Of a stretch of DNA of 64,000 nucleotides, positions 7,906-17,554 are shown one piece after another (the stretch's first letter is position 1; each line of letters opens with the position of its first letter). Location: assembly GCA_016704445.1 (NCBI GenBank), contig JADJAE010000002.1, positions 62,001 through 126,000 of the forward strand, given 5' to 3'. This DNA is from Deltaproteobacteria bacterium (GTDB lineage: Bacteria > Myxococcota_A > Polyangia > Polyangiales > Ga0077539). The notes below the pieces were generated by a model, which searched no databases, was not told the DNA's origin, and saw only the letters and a program-made list of their open reading frames with translations. The position numbers and the translations under genes are program-made.

Positions 7906-9143
7906 GCCGCCTGGAGGCGCTCCAGCGCCACCGAGTAGGCCGCCAGGCGCAGGTCGACCTCCTTGGCGCGGCTGAAATCCAGCACGTCCTTGTAGGCGCG
8001 CTTCATCGCCGTCTCGAGCCTGGCGTCGACCTCCTCCAGGTCCCAGCTCTCCGAGCGCTTGTTCTGCACCCATTCGTAATACGACACGGTCACGCCCCCG
8101 GAGTTGGCCAGCACGTCGGGGATGATGGTGATCCCGCGGTCGAGCAGGATCTTCTCTCCCTCCGGAGTCGTCGGCCCGTTGGCGCCCTCGACGATCAGCC
8201 GGCAGTCGAGCAGGTTGGCCTCCGACGGGCCGATCTGCCCCTCCAGCGCCGCCGGAATGAAGATGTCGCACTTCGTCGCGAAGAACTCCTCGCGGGTGAT
8301 CGCCTGCCCGGAGGGGTAGCCCGCCACGCTGCCGTGCGTCTTCACCCACTCCGCCAGCTTGTGTCGATTGAAGCCCTCCGGGGACTTCATATATCCCGAG
8401 TGGTCGCCCACCGCGGTGAGCGACGCGCCGTAGCGCCCCAGGATGGCCGAGGCGTGCGACCCGACGTTGCCGTAGCCCTGCACGATGTACGTGCTGCCCT
8501 CCAGGTTGAACCGGTGCTCCCGCGCCCACTCCAGGATGCAGTGCACCACCCCCTGACCGGTGGCCTTCTCGCGGCCCAGCGTGCCGCCCGACACCACGGG
8601 CTTGCCCGTCACCACGCCGCGGTTGGCCTGCTTGTTCACGTGCCCCACGGTGTTCATGTACATGTCCATGATCCACGCCATCATCTGCGACGTGGTGCCG
8701 ACGTCGGGCGCGGGGATGTCGTAGTCGGGGCCGATGTTGCTGCCCAGCGCGTGGGTGAAGCGCCGGGTGATGCGCTGAAGCTCGCCCGTCGAGTGGGTGC
8801 GCGGGTTGAACTTGATCCCCCCTTTGGCGCCGCCGTAGGGGAGGCCCATCAGCGCGCACTTCCAGGTCATCATCGAGGCGAGGGCCTTCACGTCATCGAG
8901 GGTGACGCTCTCGTGATAACGAATACCGCCCTTGAAGGGGCCGAGGATGTTGCTGTGCTGGATGCGATATCCCTTGAACAGCTTCACCTCGCCGGTGTCC
9001 ATCCGCACCGGGAAGTGCACGATGACCTCGTTCTTCGGCTGCGAGAGCATCAGCTCCACCGCAGGGTCGAGCTGCACCACCTTCGAGGCCTTGTTGAGAT
9101 ACTCCTGGATGACCTTGAAGAACTCGTACTTCTCGTTCGACAT
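7878..9143 (-). CDS. gdhA: Glu/Leu-type amino-acid dehydrogenase (glutamate dehydrogenase)
   Basis: 421 residues, the usual length for bacterial GDH. It catalyses reversible oxidative deamination of glutamate to 2-oxoglutarate. Family signatures are present: GPFKGGIRYH near the N-terminus, the substrate-binding and catalytic segment LPYGGAKGGI, the glycine-rich dinucleotide-binding loop GYGNVGSHA and SGGVTVSYYEWVQN at the C-terminal side. The start at MSNEKYEF was chosen because GGAGAAAG lies upstream at about ten bases; longer in-frame starts would add a non-homologous tail. It faces away from argG across about 206 bases. Confidence 0.95.
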   Translation of the reverse strand: MSNEKYEFFKVIQEYLNKASKVVQLDPAVELMLSQPKNEVIVHFPVRMDTGEVKLFKGYRIQHSNILGPFKGGIRYHESVTLDDVKALASMMTWKCALMGLPYGGAKGGIKFNPRTHSTGELQRITRRFTHALGSNIGPDYDIPAPDVGTTSQMMAWIMDMYMNTVGHVNKQANRGVVTGKPVVSGGTLGREKATGQGVVHCILEWAREHRFNLEGSTYIVQGYGNVGSHASAILGRYGASLTAVGDHSGYMKSPEGFNRHKLAEWVKTHGSVAGYPSGQAITREEFFATKCDIFIPAALEGQIGPSEANLLDCRLIVEGANGPTTPEGEKILLDRGITIIPDVLANSGGVTVSYYEWVQNKRSESWDLEEVDARLETAMKRAYKDVLDFSRAKEVDLRLAAYSVALERLQAAYRERDIFP

Positions 9144-9349
9144 CACCGCTCGCTTTCTCCGGCGCCCTCGCGCTGATTCCGCAGAGCGCAGTTCGGCAGG
9201 CTCAATGGGGCGGCGTTCTCCCACCGCCAATCCCCACCGGTCAAGATGGCGTACCCGCGGGCTTTTTTCGTCTTCCTGCGTCATCCGCGTCAACGCCCTC
9301 GCGCCCCCCGTGGCGCGCCGCTTCGGGGTCGTGGTAGGGGGTTGCGCCC
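9144..9349. promoter_or_regulatory. divergent gdhA/argG intergenic region
   Basis: 206-base gap between the start codons of two divergently transcribed nitrogen/arginine genes. It must contain both promoters. A relatively AT-rich stretch (GCTTTTTTCGTC near 9260) stands out, but no convincing -35/-10 pair or operator could be assigned by eye. Confidence 0.35.
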
Positions 9350-10704
9350 ATGAGCAGGATCTACCGTTCGTTGCCGCCCGCGGGCACCCCGATGGGCATC
9401 GCGTACTCCGGCGGTCTCGACACCCGCTGCGCCGTCGCCTGGATGTCCCGACACGGCATGAAGGTGCACGCGTACACCGCCGACCTCGCGCAGCCCGACG
9501 AGGCCAACCCCGCGGACATCCCCCGACGGCCATCACCCACGGCGCCGTCGCCGGTCGCCTGGTCGACTGTCGCGAGGCGATGGCGCGCGAGGGCATCGTG
9601 GCCATCCAGTGCGGCGCCTTCCACCTGTCGAGCGGTGGTCGGAAGTACTTCAACACCACGCCGCTCGGCCGCGCGGTCACCACGCTCGCCATCGTGCGCG
9701 CCATGAAGGAAGACGGCGTCAACGTCTTCGGTGACGGCTCGACCCACAAGGGCAACGACATCCAGCGCTTCTACCGCTACGGCATCCTCGCCAACCCCGA
9801 GCTGCGGATCTACAAGCCCTGGCTCGACCCGAAGTTCGTGAACGAGCTCGGCGGCCGCAAGGAGATGTCGGAATACCTCCTTGCGCACGGCCTGCCGTAT
9901 CGCATGGGAACCGAGAAGGCCTACAGCACCGACGCCAACGTCCTCGGCGCCACCCACGAGGCCAAGGACCTGGAGTTTCTCGACAAGAACATGCGCATCG
10001 TCCACCCCATCATGGGCGTGGCGTTCTGGCGCGCGGACGTCGAGATCGCCCCCGAGACGGTGACCGTGGGCTTCGAGAAGGGCCTGCCGGTGAGCCTCAA
10101 CGGCGATCGGTTCTCTTCGCAGTTCGACCTCTTCCTGGAGTGCAACCGCGTCGGCGGCCGGCACGGCCTCGGGATGAGCGACCAGATCGAGAACCGGGTC
10201 ATCGAGGCCAAGAGCCGCGGCATCTACGAGGCCCCCGGCATGGCGCTGCTACACCTCGCGTATGAGCGCCTGCTCTCGGCGATCCACAACGAGAACACCC
10301 TCGACCTCTACGCCACCCTGGGCCGACGGCTCGGGCGTCTCTTGTATGAAGGCAAGTGGTACGACCCCGAGGCCAACCTGCTGAAGGACGCCCTCACCCG
10401 CTGGATCGCCCCCTCGGTGACCGGCGAGGTGACCGTCGAGCTTCGCCGCGGCGAGGACTACACCCTGCTCTCGACCCGCGCGGAGTACATGGCCTACGCG
10501 CCGGAGAAGCTCTCCATGGAGCGCGTCGAGGCCCCTGCCTTCACCCCCGAAGACCGCATCGGCGCCCTCGAGCTGCAGAACCTCTCGGTGACCGACAACC
10601 GCGCGATGCTCATCCACCACCTGCGCAGCCTGCACGGGCTCGGCGGCGGTGAGACCCCCGTCATCGGACAGCTCCTCGCCGGAGAAGTGTCCGAAGACGA
10701 CTGA
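9350..10704 (+). CDS. argG: argininosuccinate synthase, single-base frameshift
   Basis: Argininosuccinate synthase of the E. coli ArgG type: joins citrulline and aspartate using ATP in arginine synthesis. The first 60 codons read IAYSGGLDTRCAV (the PP-loop SGGLDT), then DEANPADIPRR. The frame breaks at about 9527-9530, where restoring one G gives RRAITHGAVAGRLVDCREAM and the remainder reads through CGAFHLSSGG, FNTTPLGRAV, DGSTHKGNDIQRFYRYG, GGRHGLGMSDQIENR and SRGIYEAPGMALL without further damage. The corrected length is about 451 residues against 447 in E. coli. As written, translation would stop early. A sequencing error in a short G run is the most likely cause, since every active-site segment is intact. 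Confidence 0.93.
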
Positions 10705-10719
10705 GCGCTCCCCCTCCCT

Positions 10720-12356
10720 TCAATGGATGATCGGGTTGCCCCGCATCATCAGCCCCTGCCCCGCCGACACCAGCTCGTTGCTCCCTGTGGTGGTCCAGTA
10801 CATCAGGTAGCGCGAGGCGCCCGCCATCGTGGAGGGCGTGTCGGTGAGGTTGTCCACGCCGCCCCAGAGCGAGCAGTCCGCCTGCCCCGCCGTGGTGCAT
10901 GCAGGATTACGCTCCATGGTATGCCAGAGCCCGAGGTAGTGGCCGCACTCGTGCGCGAGCACCTGGGCCAGCAGGTCGTTGCGCCCGAAGGTGTTGTCCC
11001 AGCTCGCCACCACGCCCGACGACACGGTGCCGAAGATCCCCGGCGGGCCGTTGATGCCGCCGGCGATGCCGATGGCGTTCTCCAGGCCCGCGGCGGAGGA
11101 GATGCCCCGCACCAGGAAGATCGGCAGCACGTCGCCGGTCATCCCGGAGCTGCGCTGGAAGAGCGCGCGAAGCTCCTCCTGGCTGTCGATGGTGGCGAAG
11201 CGCGCGGCGTCCGCGGCGCTGAGGTCGGCGTAGCCCTCGATGGCGAGGTTGACCCCCACGCTGGCGTAGATGGTTCGCATCCGGGAGAGCGCGCTCTGGA
11301 GGCGCGCGTTGCGCGGGGCGGCGGCGGCGTTGAGCCCCGCGATGCCGCCCATGATCACCCTTAGCCGCAAGGTCCAGCCGTTGGCGGCGATGCCTCCGGG
11401 GGCGCGCTTCACCCGCACCATCGCGCGCATCCGGCGGCTGGCGACGGGCGACCCGCTGCGGTCGTTGAGCAGCGCGTGCGACGAGCGAAACACCCCCGGG
11501 ACCATCGGCTCCATGGTGCGCCCCGGGAAGGTCGCCCCGTTGATCTGCAGCCGCGACGGGATCGTGCGCACCTGCTGCTCCCTCAGGGTGTTCCAGCTAC
11601 GGAGGTCGACCAGCGCGCGGCCGTCGGGAGCGGTCACTCCCGTCACGCTGGCGAAGAGGTCGGGGCCGGCGAGGTCCTGCGTCACCCAGGTGAGCGACAC
11701 GGTGTCCGGTGGAGCGACGACCTGCAGCGGCAGGGTGCCCCGGTCGACGCTGGCGAGGCCCTCGAAGAGCACGTAGTCCTCGACGGTGACGCCGCTGATG
11801 GGGTTGGCGCGGCACACCTGCACGCTGCGCGCTCCCACCGGCTGCGCCCCGCAGCGCCAGCCCGCGGCGCACACGCTGTCGTCGGCGCAGGGGTTGTGGC
11901 AGAGCCCGTCCAGGCAGAAGCCCGAGAAGCACTCGGTGTCCAGGGTGCACGCCCCCGCGGGTCGACCTCGGCGCTCACCACCTGGCCGCACACCAGGCGG
12001 CCGCCGCCGGGAGCGCGGTCGAGCACGCATGAGAGCTGGCTGTTGACCGCGAGGCAGGTCTCGTCGTCGACGCAGGGCTGGGCGCACCCCGCGACGACGC
12101 CAGGGGTCTGCGCGCACAGGCCCGAGGCGCACTGCTGGTCGCGCGTGCACGTCTCTCCCAGCGGGAGGTCCGTCGGCTCGGGCGGGGGCACATCCACCAT
12201 GGGGACCGGCACGTCCACCGTCGCAGGCGGGACGTCCACCGCCACGGGCGCAACATCCACGGCGGCGTCCGGGACGTCCGCCAGCCCGGTGGGGTTCTGG
12301 GTCACCGACGCGCCGCAGCCGGCGAGCGAGAGGAGCAGGCAGATGGACGGCCGCAT
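10720..12356 (-). CDS. secreted M43-like zinc metalloprotease lipoprotein, frameshifted
   Basis: About 545 residues once one base is restored at about 11951-11957 (a CGGGGGCG run; one more G joins VDPRG to ACTLDTECFSG). The first part has a lipoprotein signal (ICLLLSLAGC), an Asp/Val/Pro-rich linker and Cys-rich modules on both sides of the break. The C-terminal half carries AHECGHYLGLWH, a full HExxHxxGxxH metzincin site, followed by LMYW as the Met-turn, which is typical of pappalysin-like M43 peptidases. The expected role is an extracellular or surface-bound protease. It is divergent from a small kinase gene. The break lies in a homopolymer. Confidence 0.88.
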
Positions 12357-12479
12357 GGAGATGGCTGTGTGGGCGCGGCGATGAACTCGGCTGCGGCCAT
12401 GATTGGAGCAGCGATCGCGCGCGACGGCCCGGACTATACTCGCGGGGTGATCCGCGGGGTGACCGGAGCAGGCGCAGAT

Positions 12480-13298
12480 ATGACGGAGCCACCCGCGCTA
12501 CGGGTGGGCCCGAGCCTGGGGGTGGGGGCGATGGCCGAGACCTTCGTGGCGCAGGACGCGGACGGCGTGACGCGGGTGCTCAAGCGCATGCACCGGCACT
12601 GCGCGTACGACCCGGCGCTGGTGGCGATGTTCGAGCACGAGGGGCGGCTGCTGGGGCGCCTCGATCACCCGGCGATTCCAGCGATGCGGGCGCAGTACCG
12701 TGACGCCTCGGGGGTGCCTCACCTGGTGCTCGACCACGTGAAGGGCCGCGGCCTCGACGCGGTGCTGGCCGAGGGCCAGGTGACGCAGGCGACGGCGGTG
12801 GCCTGGGGCGCGCAGTTGCTCGACGCGCTCGACCACATCCACACGCGCACGGACGAAGCGGGCCAGTGCCTGGAGGCGGTGCACCGCGACGTGGCGCCGG
12901 GCAACGTGCTCGTGCGCGACGACGGGGCGATCTCCCTCATCGACTTCGGCATCGCGACCAGCCGCTGGCGCGACGCCCCCGAGCGCGGAGTGCTCCGCGG
13001 GACGCGCGGGTACATGGCCCCGGAGGTGGTGACCGGAGAGGGGATCATCGACGGGCGGAGCGACGTGTTCGTGGCGGCGGTGCTGCTCTACGAGATGCTC
13101 ACCGGGCGGAGGCTCTACTCGGGCGGGGCGACCGCGGTGATGCTGGCCATCGCCGAGGGGCCGGTGCCGTCCGCGCGCGAGGTCGATGCATCGGTCCCGG
13201 CCTGGCTCGACGCGCTGCTGGAGCGCTGCCTGGCCAGGCGCCCCGAGGAGCGGCCCACGGCGAGCGAGGCGCGGGCGCTGCTTCTTCTGGGCCGCTGA
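12480..13298 (+). CDS. small soluble Ser/Thr protein kinase
   Basis: 272 residues from the ATG at 12480 (MTEPPALRVG). It is a kinase domain only: Gly-loop variant GVGAMAETFVA, lysine in VLKRMH, catalytic loop HRDVAPGN, DFG (LIDFGIAT), GYMAPEV and the later SDVFVAAVLLYEM segment. The glycine loop lacks the usual third glycine (GxGAMA), but the remaining catalytic residues are present. No membrane segment or sensor domain follows, so it is cytoplasmic and may be regulated by partners. A longer in-frame start at 12369 is possible but would add a non-kinase tail overlapping the divergent promoter. Confidence 0.92.
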   Translation: MTEPPALRVGPSLGVGAMAETFVAQDADGVTRVLKRMHRHCAYDPALVAMFEHEGRLLGRLDHPAIPAMRAQYRDASGVPHLVLDHVKGRGLDAVLAEGQVTQATAVAWGAQLLDALDHIHTRTDEAGQCLEAVHRDVAPGNVLVRDDGAISLIDFGIATSRWRDAPERGVLRGTRGYMAPEVVTGEGIIDGRSDVFVAAVLLYEMLTGRRLYSGGATAVMLAIAEGPVPSAREVDASVPAWLDALLERCLARRPEERPTASEARALLLLGR

Positions 13299-13308
13299 GC
13301 GAAGGCCC

Positions 13309-13797
13309 TCAGCCGGGCGCGACCGTCGCGATCATCCGGCTGAACCCGAGCGCCACCACGCGGCCGTCGTCGAGCGCGAGCAGCGCCCCGTAGCGGCACT
13401 TCTCGATCAGCAGCCCCTCGTCCTCGCCACCCCCTTCGGTGGCGAAGCGCGCCCTCCTCCCGGCGGGCATCGCCGCGAAGCGCCGCACGTCGCCCGCCAT
13501 GCGCCGCCGCAGCGGCGAGAGCTCGACGTCGTCCAGGGCGACCACCCGGGAGCGCTCCACCCGCCGCACCACGCCCGCGGAGACCATCACGTCCACCGTC
13601 GACGCGTCGGCGTGCAGCACCACGCCCTCGTGGGGCTCCGCGCGCACGAAGCGGCCGATCATCGCGGCGTCGACGTCGTCCGCGTAGGGCCCGCCAAGGC
13701 TCCGGCGCGCCTGCTCGAGGTGCGGCGCCGAGGGCCTCGTCGCCCCTCCCCTCAGCCCCGCGAAGAGCGGGAGCGCCCGTCGTCCGTTGCCTTCCAC
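13309..13797 (-). CDS. hypothetical protein
   Basis: 162 residues from a GTG start six bases after the stop of the HAD phosphatase gene, so probably co-transcribed with it. The sequence is Arg/Val/Ala-rich with alternating strands (HEGVVLHADASTVDVMVSAGVVRRV, YGALLALDDGRVVALG), suggesting a small beta-rich domain. No signal peptide, membrane segment or known motif was recognised. It converges on the kinase gene with a ten-base gap. Confidence 0.6.
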   Translation of the reverse strand: MEGNGRRALPLFAGLRGGATRPSAPHLEQARRSLGGPYADDVDAAMIGRFVRAEPHEGVVLHADASTVDVMVSAGVVRRVERSRVVALDDVELSPLRRRMAGDVRRFAAMPAGRRARFATEGGGEDEGLLIEKCRYGALLALDDGRVVALGFSRMIATVAPG

Positions 13798-13803
13798 CCT
13801 ACG

Positions 13804-14502
13804 TCACCCCATCCAGCCGGCGAGCACCGCCATGGCCTCGCGGAGGTCGACCGCGCTCACCTCCGCCGAGTGCGCCTCGCTCGGCGCCACCGCGGGGTGC
13901 GTCTGCCCGGGGCGCGCCACCTGGATGGTGCGCCACCCGAGGGCTCGCGCGGTGATGAAGTCCTTGGCGGGGTTGTCGGCGACGTACACGCAGGCATCGT
14001 GCGCCACGCCGAGCGCCTCGGCCACCGCCCGGTACGGCACCTCGCTCGGCTTCCAGTGCTCGCGCCCGAAGCTGTCGCTGTAGACCACGGCGTCGACGCG
14101 CGCCGCGAGCCCGAGCGCGGCGACCTTGCTCTGCTGCGCCACCAGCCAGCCGTCCGTGAGCACCCCGAGCTTTACCTTCCCCCGTAAGTTCTCCAGCGCC
14201 TCGTGGGCCTCCGGGAAGAGGGCGATGTCCGGGAGGTGCTCCCGATAGCGCCGCACGCACCAGGGAACCAGGCCCCGCAGGTCGTCCTCCGCGACGCCCG
14301 ACCGTCGCAGCGCCTCGTCGAAGACGTCGCCGCGGGCTCCCGCCGCCGCCACCGCCGCCGCCCGCTCGCCGAAGCCCTCGATGCGGTGCTCCCTCGCCAG
14401 GGCCTCGCCCACGGCGCGGAAGCCCGAGGCCACGTAGGTCGCCTCAGGGAAGAGCGTGTCGTCGAGGTCGAACACCACCGCGCGGATCGTCACGCCGCAC
14501 AT
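13804..14502 (-). CDS. HAD-superfamily hydrolase
   Basis: 232 residues. HAD motif I is FDLDDTLFPE (nucleophile and acid Asp), motif II is VLTDG, motif III Lys is in HWKPSEVPYRAV, and motif IV is VYVADNPAKDF. The cap is a short helical C1 type, as in phosphoglycolate phosphatase-like and YjjG-like enzymes. Substrate is not predictable; a small phosphomonoester is likely. The ATG at 14502 is followed by CGVTIRAVVF; a GTG at 14493 is the alternative. It is divergent from phoH with only 51 bases between them. Confidence 0.9.
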   Translation of the reverse strand: MCGVTIRAVVFDLDDTLFPEATYVASGFRAVGEALAREHRIEGFGERAAAVAAAGARGDVFDEALRRSGVAEDDLRGLVPWCVRRYREHLPDIALFPEAHEALENLRGKVKLGVLTDGWLVAQQSKVAALGLAARVDAVVYSDSFGREHWKPSEVPYRAVAEALGVAHDACVYVADNPAKDFITARALGWRTIQVARPGQTHPAVAPSEAHSAEVSAVDLREAMAVLAGWMG

Positions 14503-14553
14503 ATACCCCACCGCCGCCGCCCGCACCGGGGGCTGTGGTAGCGTGAGGGGCAC

Positions 14554-15613
14554 ATGGCGAAGAGCGAAGCTTCGGGGTCGAAGGGCGCGCGCAATCCGGG
14601 CGGAAGCGCGCAGGTCGATGTGGCTGATCCGGCGCTGTTGGTGGCGCTGTGCGGCCCGCGCAACGAGCACCTGCGGGTGCTGGAGGTGGAGACCGGGGTC
14701 ACCATCGGCCAGCGCGGGAATCAGGTGCACATCCAGGGCACCTCGGCGGAGGAGGTGGCCTTCGCCGAGCGCGTGGTGGCCGAGCTGTGCGAGTCGATCC
14801 GCGACGGCAACGAGATCAACGGCAACGACGTGGCGCGCGCCGTGCGGCTGCTCAAGGAGCACCCCGAGCTGAAGCTGCGCGACGTGTTCCAGGACGTGGT
14901 GCTGGTGAGCGCGCGGCACCGCATCATCGCGCCGAAGGGGCTCGCGCAGAAGCGGTACATCGAGGCGCTGCGCGCGCACGACATCGTGTTCGGCATCGGC
15001 CCCGCGGGCACGGGCAAGACCTACCTCGCGATGGCGATGGCGGTCGCGGCGCTGATGCAGAAGAAGGTCAAGCGCATCATCCTGACGCGGCCCGCGGTGG
15101 AGGCCGGCGAGAAGCTGGGCTTCCTCCCGGGCGACCTCGCGGAGAAGGTGAACCCCTACCTGCGCCCGCTCTACGACGCGATGCACGACATGATGGACCT
15201 CGACAAGGCCCAGGCGCTCATCCAGCGCGGGCAGATCGAGGTCGCGCCGCTGGCCTTCATGCGCGGGCGCACGCTCAACGAGGCCTTCGTGATCCTCGAC
15301 GAGGCGCAGAACACCACGTCCGAGCAGATGAAGATGTTCCTGACGCGCCTGGGCTACGACTCGAAGGCGGTGATCACGGGCGACGTCACGCAGGTCGACC
15401 TCCCCGAGGGGCGCAAGTCGGGCCTCTCCGACGCGACCAACCTGCTCACGGGCACCGAGGGCATCGCGTTCTGCACCTTCACCGACGTCGACGTGGTGCG
15501 GCACCCGCTGGTGGCGCGCATCGTCCGCGCCTACGAGCGCGCGCGACAACGCGCTGAGCCGCGGGCGCGCCATGCGCGAAGAGAACCGCGCGGCGGCGCG
15601 CGAGACCGAGTAG
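14554..15613 (+). CDS. phoH: PhoH-family ATPase, frameshift near the 3' end
   Basis: About 350 residues of a PhoH-like P-loop ATPase, linked to RNA metabolism in many bacteria. Walker A is GPAGTGKTYLA, Walker B is FVILDEAQNTT, and the family segments TRPAVEAGEKLGFLPGD, GRTLNEAFVILDEAQ, VITGDVTQVDLP and DVVRHPLVARIV are all present; an N-terminal KH-like part reads GVTIGQRGNQVHIQG. As written the frame runs on through the following peptidase gene. A shift at about 15541-15545 in a GCGCGCG run gives a normal end (DNALSRGRAMREEN...RETE) with TAG at 15611. The start has the ribosome site GAGGGG. Confidence 0.92.
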
Positions 15614-15631
15614 CGAGCGACGTCCTCTCCA

Positions 15632-17036
15632 ATGACCTCGCGGAAGTCCATGCTGCGCCTCGCCGCCGTGGTCGCGACGGCGACGTCGATGGCGGGGACG
15701 GCCAGCGCGCAGGTGCGCTTCCGCCGCCCGCTCGGGCCCGCGCCGGTCATCAGCTACGGCTACGACAACAACGGCGGCGCCGCGGGGTGCCGCGACTACA
15801 ACTGCGGGTCGCGCTGCTACGACGGCCACACCGGGACGGACATCCCCGTCCCCCTGGGGACGACGGTGCTCGCTGGCGCCATGGGCACCGTGGTCGGGAC
15901 GAACGACGGCTGCGCCAACTACGGCGGCCTCGGCAACACCTGCGGCGGGCGCTGCGGAAACTACGTGCAGCTCCAGCACTCCGACGGCACCCGCACGATC
16001 TATTGCCACATGCAGCAGGGCTCGCTGATGGTGGGCCGCGGGCAGTCCGTGGGCTGCGGTCAGGCCATCGGGCGATCGGCCTCGTCGGGAAGCTCCACCG
16101 GGCCGCACCTGCACTTCGGCTGGCAGCGCGGCGGGGTGTCGCTCGACCCCTTCACCGGCGGGTGCAGCAACGGCGGCGGTCGCTGGGTCAACCAGGGCTC
16201 CTACCCCAACTCCCCGGGCGACAGCTGCGAGGGCCCGCCCCCTCCGCCGCCCTGCACCCGCCGCGAGGGCCCCTTCGGGTGGAACTGCAGCGGACCCATC
16301 GCGGGCATGACCTGCACGCTCATCAACGAGCCCGCCGACCCGCACACCTGGGGAGACAACTACCTCTGCTCGGACCTCGACCGGGGGCTGCGCTGGTCGT
16401 ACTCGGGGCCCATCGCGGGGATGCGCTGCATCGCCGTCAACGAGTCCTCGGAGCCCGCGGCGCACACCTGGGGAGACAACTACCTGTGCGCGCCGTCGTG
16501 GCTGCCGTTCCCTTCCGCGCGCCCGCGGGCGTGGAGGACCCGCGTCCGCGGAGCAGCGCGGGCCGGGGCTCCGCTGGAGCAGGGGCCATCGCGGGCTACG
16601 ACTGCCTCGCCTGGTACGAGCCCGCCGACCCGCACACCTGGGAGGACAACTTCCTCTGCTGGCGACACACCCCCGTCGCCCAGGACGCTGGCGCTCCGGT
16701 CGACGCCGGTGCTCGCCGACCACGACCGGGACCATCCGAGACATCGGGACCATCCGAGACATCGTCGATGTGTCCGAGGAGCCTCCCCGTGACGCTGCGG
16801 TGGATGTTCCGCTCGTCGAAGACGCCTCCTTGCCCGTCGACGACCTGCCCGAGGACGACGTGCAGATCGAAGACCCGCTGATCGAGCTCGAGGAGCAGCC
16901 CGGGTGCGGCTGCCGCGCTCCCGGCGGAGAAGCCCGCGACGCGTCTCGGAGCCCCGCTGCGCTGCTGCTCGCCGCGCTCGGGCTCGTGCTGCGCGCCCGC
17001 CGAAGGCCCTCCCCTCCCCCCCGACCGAAGCGCTAA
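15632..17036 (+). pseudogene. secreted M23-type peptidase with MYXO-CTERM tail, several frameshifts
   Basis: Signal peptide MLRLAAVVATATSMAGTASA, then an M23/LytM-like domain with HTGTDIPVPLGTTVLA, SDGTRTIYCHM and GPHLHFGW, the H-x-x-x-D and HxH zinc ligands of glycyl-glycine endopeptidases that cut peptidoglycan cross-links. Tandem modules of about 45 residues follow, each containing GPIAGM...C and HTWGDNYLC. The frame changes two or three times between about 16505 and 16590 and again near 16725, after which an acidic linker leads to GCGCR, a hydrophobic stretch and RARRR, the MYXO-CTERM sorting signal at the 3' end. The gene is therefore about 468 codons, with lesions that could be read errors or decay. 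Confidence 0.85.
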
Positions 17037-17446
17037 CGCCGGCGTCGGCGCGCGCCGACCGGGCGCGGTGGCGGCACGCTGACAGGCGCCGGGAGCGCCG
17101 CAGCTCCACCGAGGATCAGCGCGGACAGAAGCTCCGCGCGCGACCGCACCCCGAGCTTCACGAAGGCCGCCGAGACCTGCTTCGCCACCGTCGGCAGCGA
17201 GGTGCCTCGGCGCGCTCCGATGCTGGCGTTGCTGTGGCCCTGGAGGATGAGCTCGACGACCTCGTGCTCGGCCCTGGTCAGCGGGAGCCCCGGGGGCAGG
17301 CTCGGGAGTTCCATCACGAAGAGCGTGTGCTCGTCGGTGAGCTCATACGCGACGAGCCCGGGCGGAACTTCGAGAGGTGCGTCGGGTCCCCGGGGGCACA
17401 TCCAGAGGGCACGGTAGCCCGTCGCTCCCCTCGAATAAATGACCAT
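17033..17446 (-). CDS. LuxR-type HTH regulator, short
   Basis: 137 residues. The C-terminal half is a LuxR/FixJ-type DNA-binding helix-turn-helix: LTRAEHEVVELILQGHSNASIG...TVAKQVSAAFVKLGVRSRAEL. The N-terminal 55 residues are too short for a receiver or PAS domain; they may be a small ligand or dimerisation segment. The 3' end overlaps the converging M23 gene by four bases. Target genes are unknown; the divergent MYXO-CTERM protein gene, about 110 bases away, is a candidate. Confidence 0.85.
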   Translation of the reverse strand: MVIYSRGATGYRALWMCPRGPDAPLEVPPGLVAYELTDEHTLFVMELPSLPPGLPLTRAEHEVVELILQGHSNASIGARRGTSLPTVAKQVSAAFVKLGVRSRAELLSALILGGAAALPAPVSVPPPRPVGARRRRR

Positions 17447-17554
17447 GTACGGCCCAGCGTCCGATGGGGCATCCCTTGAGCGCCACGACTACGGCGACGG
17501 GGGCGCTCGCTGGTCAGTCCGTGGGGAGAAGCGATAGCGTCGCTCAACCCTCCA

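Noticed and set aside
8932..9349. N-terminal part of a long plus-strand frame before argG
   Set aside because: It overlaps gdhA on the opposite strand and only joins argG after the indel; the true start is the ATG at 9350.
12435..12440. TATACT as a -10 box for the small kinase gene
   Set aside because: The nearest TTG-type -35 is 26 bases away, too far for a standard promoter; kept only as a hint.
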